A stretch of 64,000 nt of DNA. It comes from Oasisia sp. SBJ-2009 (Eukaryota > Annelida > Polychaeta > Sabellida > Siboglinidae). Numbering within the stretch: position 1 is the stretch's first letter; each line of letters starts with the position of its first letter. A model generated the notes under the pieces. The model ran no database searches. It was given only the letters and a program-made list of their open reading frames with translations, and was not told the origin of the DNA. Both the position numbers and the translations under genes were made by a program. Positions 53,576 through 64,000 of the stretch are shown piece after piece. The DNA lies in NCBI GenBank assembly GCA_964017155.1, contig OZ024858.1:21379657-21443656 (forward strand), written 5' to 3'.

Positions 53576-54600
53576 GATCTTGCCACTTGCCTTATACCAC
53601 TCTTTGCATGCTTCGTTTTTAGCGTTGGCTACTGCAGCTTTTGCCTTTCTCTTCATATGTTTGTAGGCCTCCTTCAGTTCGTTCGTTTCCACCCTGCATC
53701 TGCCATTTCTTGAATGCATACTTTTCCTTCTCAGGCTCTCCTGCACCTCTTCATTCCACCACCATGTCTCCCTCTCCATGTGTTTCCCTCCTTTGGTGGC
53801 GCCACATATCGTTTCTGCTGCCCCCATGTTGACTTTCTTAAATAATTTCAAATTTTCTTCTGCAGTAGTGTCTGCCGCCAGCGGTTATTCCTCTTCCACT
53901 TTGTCTCTGTATTCCGTCACATTTTGTCCGTTCAGAGTCTAGATCTTAATCCTCTTTTCTCTGGTCCTTTTCCTATGTTTTTCTTCTTTTATCCTCATGA
54001 CTCCACATAGCAGCCGATGCTGAGATACAACCTCCTCTCTGGGTATTATCTTGCAGTATCGCATTTCCTTCAGATCAGCACTTCGTGTCATGATGAAATA
54101 AATTTATGAGCTGTTCCCTCGACTCTTATAGCTGATAAGATGCTCCTCCTGTTTGTTGAAGAAAGTGTGTCCTAGTGCCAAGTGTAGGCTCTCCGTGCTT
54201 TCCAAAACGTTCTCCCTTTCGCTGTTCCTTTGGCCCTAGCGTTTTCCTCTATGCACTCTTTGGAAAAAAAACCGTTTTTTCCCACATGTCCATTTAGGTC
54301 AACTCCTGGATTTCCTTTCAGGGTTATCCCCTAACCCTTCTCGTGAACGCGTATGGCCGCAAGACAGCGCAGGTTATAAATCAGAGTTTTCCTTCTCCTA
54401 GACAACCTCTGCTTTTGAGGCTCCAGATATTCCCGCCTTCTCCGTCGATCCTGTGAGTATGCACGCTCTCGCCACATGAAGGCCAGGTGCTGGACTTGAG
54501 CCGTCAGAGGCATTACTGTTACGCACGCCATATGGAAGCATTTTGTGGTAGCAGGAGCTTATCCCTAGTACCGCCTCCGGCTTTCACAGCTTTTTGAAAG
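53576..54600 (-). pseudogene. RTE-type LINE, copy B, 5' half
   Basis: Reading leftward from 54600: HLAFMWRERAYSQDRRRRRE, then a degenerate endonuclease end (TRSADLKEMRYCKIIPRE, VVSQHRLLCGVMRI with SQH as the catalytic-His box), and GGKHMERETWWWNEEVQESL, KEAYKHMKRKAKAAVANAKN. The WWNEEVQ linker lies between endonuclease and RT in this clade. The next RT block appears only at 51725, beyond copy C2. About 150 residues are missing at the C2 junctions. Confidence 0.72.
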
Positions 54601-56230
54601 CGGTTCTATGATGCCCTGAAGACCACACAATCCATAGGATCATCCCGATTTTTGAGCGCTGATAGATCTACACTACTCACAGACAAGACAGAAATCCTAC
54701 ACAGATGGGCCAAACACTTTGACAGTGTACCAAGTTGCCCCTCACATATAAACGAGGATGTGATAGCGCAGCTGCCCCAGGTGAAGATGAACATGTCTCT
54801 TGATGATCCACCCACTGTTGCAGAGCTGGAGAAGGCCATAGCAGCACTTTCAAGTAGCAAGGCTCCAGGATCTGATGTCAACTCAGCGGAAATCTATAAG
54901 CTATCAAGATCAGTGAATTATTTGAAAGAATATGGAGTGCAGATGGATTCCTGCAGGAATTTAAGGATGCTTCTTTGTCCACCTCTACAAGAGAAAAGGT
55001 AACCGTCAGTGCTGCGACAACCACACTGGCATTTCTGTTGTCTTCTCGGTTGCAGGAAGGAAACTTGCACGAATGCTCCTGAATCGTCTACTAGTGCACC
55101 TTGAACACAACAGGGGCTTGTGACTGAGAGCCAGTGCGGCTTTAGAAAAGGACGATGCATCACCGATATGATTTTTGCAGCACGACAACTACAAGAGAAG
55201 TGCCAAGAATAACACCGCCATCTTTCTACAGCATTTGTTGATATCACCTAGGCATTCGACATGATGTGCCGCGAGGAATTCTGGAAGATCATGGCTAAAT
55301 AAGGCATTCCCGAGAAGTTCATAGCCATAGTCAAGTCATTTCATGAGGGAATGCTGGCTAGAGTTCTGGATGAGGGAAAGTCGTCAGAAACTATCCAGGT
55401 CACAAATGACGTAAAACAAGGTTGCGTGCTGGTCCCCACACTCTTCAGTATGGTTTTCTCTGCCATGCTGAAAACTGCATTTCATGACGACACAGACTCC
55501 ATGGTCATCCGCACTGGTGGAAAGCTGTTTAATCTGAGGATACTGCAAGCCAGAACTAACGTGAAGGAGGAGAGAGTGCGTGACTTTCGGTTTGCTGATG
55601 ACTGCGCTCTAAATGCCAGCTCAGAAGATGGACACAGTTTCGTCTGCCTGCGATGCCTTTGGACTCACCATCAGCACAAAGAAAACTGAGGTCATGTTTT
55701 AGCCAGCACCCCACACAAACTAGTCAGATCCAACCATCACAGCCAACGGCCAGAAGCTGTAAACTGTAGACAAGTATATATATCTCGGCAGTACCATGTC
55801 CAGAAATGTGCTTATCGCCGACGAGGCTGATGCAAGAATCGCCAAAGCAAGAATAGCTTTCGGAAGGCTTCATAAGAATGTGTGGGAACGACAAGGACTC
55901 AATCTTCAAACAAAGCTGAAAGTCTATAACTTTTAGATGTAATCATGACCGCTCTCCTCTATGCCTGCGAAACCAAGACATGATCTCAAACACGGAGGCC
56001 GGGGCTACAAAGCATTCATACTCTACTGAAGAAAGCTCAACTTCGATGTGTTGGCCATGTTTTCAGAATGAGCGACGAAAGACTACCAAAGCGCTTGCTG
56101 TATGGAGAACTGTCAGAGGGTAGGAGGTCTACTCGCGGGCAACGCGAAAGTTACATGCTCTCTCAAATCCTCCCTAAAGGCCTTTGATATCAACAACGGC
56201 CTTATCAGCCACATCCGGATACATCGCATG
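54601..56230 (+). pseudogene. RTE-type LINE, copy A, second half (reverse transcriptase)
   Basis: Resumes with RFYDALKT, then STLLTDKTEILHRWAKHFDS, AIAALSSSKAPGSDVNSAEI, SQCGFRKGRCITDMIFAARQ (frameshifted), VKQGCVLVPTLFSMVFSAML, VRDFRFADDCALNAS (intact FADD at 55591-55602), LTISTKKTEVM, YISRQYHV-type YLGST region, and the C-terminal RCVGHVFRMSDERLPKRLLY. Split by many stops. Together with 49490-50589 it makes one almost full-length element broken by a nested insertion. Confidence 0.82.
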
Positions 56231-56429
56231 CACGCGACAGACCAGTGATGTCATGGTCATCGTCCGTCGACGGACTAACAAGAGACATGCATTTGGAGAT
56301 CGACATGCAACATGCAGGCGCGGAGGCAATGCGGGAGGAATACAAGGATGTATCCTCGGGATGAGGTTGTTTGCCTGGGGAAAACGACATAATCATCGAC
56401 ACGTCGGTGCCACCTGTGCAAAATAAACC

Positions 56430-58295
56430 TCGCAAAGTCGCGTACGGACTCAAAGACGATCTGCAGAAGAAGATCGCATCCCTCGAAGAGCAGCAAGTAG
56501 CCTCGCCATTCGCAAAGCAAATGGGACGGTGAGGGTGTGTCTTGATCTTATGGACCTCAACAATGCTATCCAACGAAATCACTGCCCAGTTCCAACCATT
56601 GAGGACGTTCTGCCAACTCTAAAGACCGCGAATATATCTTCGTTAGTGGATGCGAAAGACGGCTTCCTTCAAGTCGTTTTATTATAACAGAACAGTTACC
56701 TTCTGGACCCCCTTTGGGAAGTATAGGTGACTCGGAATGGCGGTCTGACTAATCTAATGTCAAGACGCGTTCAAGCGTCGCGTACAATAAATACTGGATG
56801 GACTAGAAGGAATTTCAATTGTGGCCGACGACATACTGATCATCGGTCGAGGTGAGACGGAAGCAGAAGCTCGCCGAGACCATGATAAGAACCTGGAAAG
56901 GTTGCTACAACACGCTCGAGAACAGAACCTGAAGCTATACAAAGCAAAGATGAGGCTGCACCTGGCTGAAATCAACAACCTCGGTCACGTGTTGACACCT
57001 GAAGGAGTGAAAATGGATCCAGAAAAAGTCGCCGACATCAAGAAGATACCCACACCCACCAACACAGAACGAGTGTGCAGATTCCTTCGTTTCACCAATT
57101 ATCTCACAAAGTTCATGCCAAACCTTGCGGCTGTCAGCTGAGACAGCTGCTACAGAAAGATGCAGAATTCGAATGGAGATCAGCACAATCAGATGCTTTC
57201 TTGGAAATCAAAGATATTCTAACCCCAGACCAATGACTTGCCCACTGTGTGCCTACTTGACTAATTAGTAATGTGACAAAGCCGGTGGTTGTTCAATGCG
57301 ATGCAAATACCTAATGGCTAGCCAGAGCGGCCCTGATACAGGAAGGCAAACTACGGTGTAGGTATCTCGGTCATTAACGAAATGCCAACGACATCATACA
57401 CCAATCTCAATGGGGTGTCTAGCAGTTGCTTTTGCATGCCGACATTTCAACCAGTACATCTACGGGCGTTCATATGTCACAATCCACAGCGACCGTAAGT
57501 AAACCTGTAGAAGCAATCTTCCAAAAGTCGCAGCTGGATACACCGAAGGCGTCTACACCGGATGATGCTCTCACTACAACGGTACAACCTGAGAGTGGTT
57601 TGTAAACCAGGCACGGAACAGCTGCTAGCAGACATGTTGTCACGAGCTCCTTCGTCACGTCCTCTAGTCCAGGAAATGTCGAACGAACAGATCTTTCAGT
57701 GTGCTACCCAAGATGACCTACCAGAAGAGATTGATCCTGGTGACTCTCAACCTACCAGAAGAGATTGATCCTGGTGACTCTCAAATATATTTTAACATCA
57801 GCGAGCCCAGAATCGCACACATTCGACAAGCGTCAGACTGCTGATGATTACAACGATTGTTGACGACAATGATGTCACGCTGACCAGAGCACAAGCACAA
57901 GCTACCACATGAACTGGAGACATATTGGGCGTTCCGAGAAGAAATTGTGGCGTGAGAATTCGAGCATGTAATATCATCGCCGTATCACGCACAGTCAAAC
58001 GGGAAGGCTGAAGCTGCTGGGAAAATAGCCCAAGTCTGCTAAAGAAGTCGAAAGATCCAACGAGAGCACTACTAGGGTGGCGCAATACTCCCACATCCGT
58101 ATGTCGTCCACTGCAGCCCGGTACAACGTCTGATGCAACGACGCACCCGAGCGACAGTGCCTCAAACGGAACATCTCATGAGGCCAGTCGTACAGAATGC
58201 AACTTAGACGAGGAAGCGCAAGACCAGGAACAGAGAGTCGGCCAGCATTATTATAACAGAAAAGCTCGCGATTTGCCACCGTCCTGTTAGTGATG
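56430..58295 (+). pseudogene. Ty3/gypsy LTR retrotransposon pol remnant
   Basis: Broken frames in gypsy order. RT: KANGTVRVCLDLMDLNNAIQ, HCPVPTIEDVLPTLKTANIF, SLVDAKDGFLQVVL, WTPFGKY, then ISIVADDILIIGRGETEAEA (catalytic box reads VADD, 56821-56832) and NNLGHVLTPEGVKMDP. RNase H side: FRFTNYLTKFMPNLA, RHFNQYIYGRS, LQRYNLRVVCKPGTEQLLAD, MLSRAP. The integrase core is missing; only its C-terminal side (SNGKAEAAGKIA at about 57985 and YYNRKARDLPP at about 58250) remains. A 33-bp tandem duplication (GAAGAGATTGATCCTGGTGA) lies at 57724-57782. No LTRs, gag or protease seen. Confidence 0.82.
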
Positions 58296-58885
58296 CTGAT
58301 TAGTTTGTTTGCATCGACACTCATTTGAAAGGCCTGTGACATCAACGAAAATGACCGTTCAAAATAGCCGTACAACAAACCCTCCTCCGTTTATGGCACA
58401 GAAGAGTTTTCACGAGTATCAATATCCCGCTGATCGCACAACTCATCTTGTTAGCGCAAGAAACCACAAAGACGCTAATAAACATGGTGGCGGGGAAAAC
58501 TCGAACTTGTCGTTCTAACTGCTATGTTAGGAATGTGAACTCTGCCGACACCGACACGATCTGCATTATCATCGATACGACGGACAGCCCCAGGCAAGTG
58601 ACGCGTTTGAAAGGTACAAATTTAACACGCGGACGCAACAGCAGAACGAAACAACCGACACGTGTGTGGCAGCACCCAAAAACCTGCGGAAAACATGTAA
58701 CTTGTGCGACTGTTTGCAGGACAGGCTACTGAGAGACCGCATCGGTCTCGGTGTCAAGGACGAGAACACAAGGAAACGTCTACTGCAAGAGCGCAACCTA
58801 GATCTTCAAAAATGTATCAACATACGTGTATGTCGCTCTTATGTAAACACAACATAGCATTACAACTGAAGGTCATATCTAAAAT
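58296..58885. other. Spacer after the gypsy remnant
   Basis: No confident coding signal; open frames here are short and show no recognised motif. Confidence 0.4.
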
Positions 58886-58890
58886 ATAGG

Positions 58891-59900
58891 ATGGCAGAAT
58901 GTGATTGGTGAGTTGATCGCACTGGCCGTGTCGGAGGGGAGATGGCAGAATGTGATTGGTGAGTTGATCGCACTGGCCGTGTCGGAGGGGGATGATGGCA
59001 GAATGTGATTGGTGAGTTGATCGCACTGGCCGTGTCGGAGGGGAGATGGCAGAATGTGATTGGTGAGTTGATCGCACTGGCCGTGTCGGAGGGGGATGAT
59101 GGCAGAATGTGATTGGTGAGTTGATCGCACTGGCCGTGTCGGAGGGGAGATGGCAGAATGTGATTGGTGAGTTGATCGCACTGGCCGTGTCGGAGGGGGA
59201 TGATGGCAGAATGTGATTGGTGAGTTGATCGCACTGGCCGTGTCGGAGGGGAGATGGCAGAATGTGATTGGTGAGTTGATCGCACTGGCCGTGTCGGAGG
59301 GGGATGATGGCAGAATGTGATTGGTGAGTTGATCGCACTGGCCGTGTCGGAGGGGAGGATGGCAGAATGTGATTGGTGAGTTGATCGCACTGGCCGTGTC
59401 GGAGGGGAGATGGCAGAATGTGATTGGTGAGTTGATCGCACTGGCCGTGTCGGAGGGGGATGATGGCAGAATGTGATTGGTGAGTTGATCGCACTGGCAG
59501 TGTCGGAGGGGAGATGGCAGAATGTGATTGGTGAGTTGATCGCACTGCCCGTGTCGGAGGGGAGATGACAGAATGTGATTGGTGAGTTGATCGCACTGCC
59601 CGTGTCGGAGGGGAGATGGCAAAATGTGATTGGTGAGTTGATCGCACTGGCAGTGTCGGAGGGGGACGATGGCAGAATGTGATTGGTGAGTTGATCGCAC
59701 TGGCAGTGTCGGAGGGGAGGATGGCAGAATGTGATTGGTGAGTTGATCGCACTGGCAGTGTCGGAGGGGGACGATGGCAGAATGTGATTGGTGAGTTGAT
59801 CGCACTGGCAGTGTCGGAGGGGGACGATGGCAGAATGTGATTGGTGAGTTGATCGCACTGGCAGTGTCGGAGGGGAGGATGGCAGAATGTGATTAGTGAG
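58891..59900. repeat. 51/53-bp minisatellite (about 19-20 copies)
   Basis: The unit starts ATGGCAGAATGTGATTGGTG, then AGTTGATCGCACTGGCCGTG and TCGGAGGGG, with 51-bp (AG) and 53-bp (GATG/GACG) forms, alternating regularly in the left half. The right half has GGCAGTGTC in place of GGCCGTGTC. All three minus-strand frames are open, giving reading frames of 300-400 codons that are artefacts of the repeat. Confidence 0.95.
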
Positions 59901-62290
<2,390 letters not shown>

Positions 62291-62319
62291 TGTATACATG
62301 CGTGTGTCCGTGTGTTTAC

Positions 62320-62640
62320 AATGTGGTATGGTGTGTGTGTGTGTATGTGTGTGAGTGAGTGAGTGGGTGGGTGGGTGGGTGGGTGAGTGAGTGAGTGAGT
62401 GAGTGAGTGAGTGAGTGAGTGAGTGAGTGAGTGAGTGAGTGAGTGAGTGAGTGAGTGAGAAAGGATGTGCGTGTGGGTGGGTATGAATGTGTATGGGTGT
62501 GCGTGCGTGCGCTTGCGTGCTTGCTTTTATAAGATTGTGTGTGGGCCAATGTGTGTGCGCGCGCGTGTGTGCGTGTGTGCGTGTGTGCGTGTATGCGAGT
62601 ATGCGTGTACGTGCATGTATGTGTGCGTATGTGTATTTCG
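62320..62640. repeat. (GT)n, (GTGG)n and (GAGT)n microsatellite
   Basis: GT-rich tract, then GGGT x4 and a pure GAGT run (about 62373-62458), followed by degenerate GTGTGCGT sequence. Confidence 0.95.
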
Positions 62641-63179
62641 AGGCTTCCAAGAAATCTTCTGCTCACCCATTGCATCGAACTGAACTATTTTGCAGCTGTG
62701 GCTCAAGTTAAGATGTGGGTTCATAGCCAATTGCAACACCCATCGTCAGTCACAGGGGTATTATTACATCACGTGTCTGCAGTGTTCACGTTGACCACTG
62801 CTGGCCGCGGGCGATATCTGGACGGACTGGACTGGACGCCGCGTGGAACTAACCTCCAGGCTCGCACAATCTGTACACAAGTCTAGCCAGAGAATTTGGG
62901 CTGATGAAATGAAACTACAGTAACATACCAAGCTGCATTGATTTTTAATATTCTAAATTACCAAAAAGCTTTGTATAACAACAACATTTGGCAACATTTG
63001 GCGTATTTTCCGAAGTCGAAGAAGGCCGAGACCGACGGACCCCGTTGCCCCTTTCGGACGCCTGTGTGGCATGTAATTTACGGAAGAAAATAAACGTTCA
63101 GTCGAAATTTGTGTTGTCGAGTTTCGCGGCGATTCACACTGAAGTCTATACTTTGCGGAACTCGCAAGAAATAAATCGT
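62641..63179. other. Spacer without recognised feature
   Basis: No gene or repeat recognised. Confidence 0.4.
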
Positions 63180-63926
63180 CTAGTCTCGCTTAACCGACTG
63201 TCTGTCGGCTGCGGAACTACGCCGAGAAAAGGGTGTGAGGGGCTTAAAAGTGCTGCCACCTCACGGAGCTTGGGTAACCGAGGCTATTAGTCGTCATGCT
63301 CTGATTAATACAGAGCTTCAGTGGGAAGTGACAGGTGGCGCCTAGCCTCGGTTACCCAGACTCCGTGAGGTTGCAGCACTTTTAAGCCCCTCAACTCCGC
63401 CTGGGACATTAATGGGCTTAAGTTTCTACATCCGGGTAGCCTTACCCCAGATTACGGTAGAGACGCTGATTGGCTCTCAGGCCAACTAGGAAATTAAAAT
63501 AACGATATACTTACACAAGATAATAATATCACATGAAAAGTATTCAACATTGAACTTATATTAACACAAAAGTAAGTAAAAATTCAAATTTACAGTTGTT
63601 TATAAAATAAGAATTACGGCAGGATTAACCAGTATACGTGAGGTGGCAGCATTGTCTAGCCCCACATGGATAGCATACCAATTAAATAAGGATACCTTTT
63701 TATCAAATAATGGTGTATTATAAAAACTATTCAGAATTAAACTTATATTAGCACGAAATAAATAGAAATACAAATTTGCAGTTGTTTAAAAAAATATTAC
63801 GGCAGTGTCCGTGAGGTGGCAGCATTGTATAGATAACGCGGATACCAAACAAAAGCCGTTAATGGGGCCAGACTGTCTTCTCGGCGTAGTTCCGCAGCCG
63901 ACCGACAGTCGGTTAAGCGAGACTAG
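63180..63926. mobile_element. Complete TIR foldback element (747 bp including TA flanks)
   Basis: Ends are CTAGTCTCGCTTAACCGACTG and its reverse complement CAGTCGGTTAAGCGAGACTAG (about 50 bp of TIR including GGCTGCGGAACTACGCCGAG); TA flanks inside the CTAG suggest a TA target. Subterminal inverted pair: GGGGCTTAAAAGTGCTGCC...CCGAGGCT (63239-63287) and its reverse complement (63352-63399). Then come two ~170-bp direct repeats, each with CAGTTGTTT and GTGAGGTGGCAGCATTGT. It is nearly identical to 35563-36151 over its right 580 bp. No coding capacity; it must be mobilised by another element's transposase. Confidence 0.88.
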
Positions 63927-64000
63927 TCATTCCGTTGCCCCGGCACGTTCGCATTCTCCGTAAAGCATGTTGGTAAATGCTTCAACGTGTTGTTGCCAGC
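63927..64000. other. Flank at window end
   Basis: Too short to interpret; no feature seen. Confidence 0.4.

Noticed and set aside
43144..56230. Host genes of the craniofacial-development-protein-2 or endonuclease/RT type
   Set aside because: These names in databases come from RTE LINE proteins; the frames here are broken, multi-copy and nested.

Overview
This is a 64 kb piece of animal nuclear DNA. The protein-coding signal consists of short exons with GT/AG boundaries in large AT-rich introns. The mobile-element load is dominated by RTE-type LINEs, with a pogo-type DNA transposon, TIR elements with TA or hAT-like ends, a tRNA-derived SINE and a Ty3/gypsy remnant. Together with a metazoan carboxypeptidase of the N/E type and a SWIM zinc-finger protein family common in aquatic invertebrates, this suggests a marine invertebrate. 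A mollusc is my best guess, but the species cannot be read from the sequence. No bacterial, organellar or CRISPR features are present.

Layout. Bases 1-5980 (+) hold the last five exons of an M14 N/E-type metallocarboxypeptidase, from the end of the catalytic domain through the transthyretin-like domain to the stop; its second visible intron is almost entirely a 2 kb, 15-bp minisatellite. From 5981 to 11590 I see no gene. A 5'-truncated LINE lies at 11.6-12.1 kb (+). A SWIM zinc-finger gene fragment runs on the minus strand (14183 to 12206, three exons) with an apparent splice-phase break, and a half copy of a TIR element sits in its first intron. At 15.3-16.08 kb is the 5' region of an RTE LINE, interrupted inside its endonuclease by a complete 3,020-bp pogo-type transposon (16080-19099) that carries an intact 604-aa transposase. 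The LINE endonuclease resumes at 19102 and runs into the main feature of the window, a composite macrosatellite (about 19.01-35.43 kb). It has six long units, each made of the pogo right end, the LINE endonuclease remnant with a GA tract, a block of 32 to about 130 copies of a 37-bp monomer, and a piece of a TIR element.

From 35.5 kb rightward the DNA is a mobile-element graveyard: a TIR foldback element (35.5-36.15 kb), a non-autonomous element with GGGGCATG-type subterminal motifs (36.44-37.3 kb), a 343-bp TIR element (39.17-39.51 kb), a decayed LINE on the minus strand (39.98-40.73 kb), several RTE LINEs nested in each other (41.0-56.2 kb) with SINE copies, two minisatellites (52 bp at 48.56 kb; 51/53 bp at 58.89 kb), a gypsy pol remnant (56.4-58.3 kb), a compound microsatellite (61.74-62.46 kb) and a complete 747-bp copy of the TIR foldback element (63180-63926).

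The carboxypeptidase is the only convincing host gene; the pogo transposase is the only long intact mobile-element gene. The least ordinary feature is the macrosatellite. One tandem-duplication breakpoint, with the same short filler in every copy, joined the interior of one transposon to the end of another, and amplified a cassette containing parts of three element types plus the 37-bp array.
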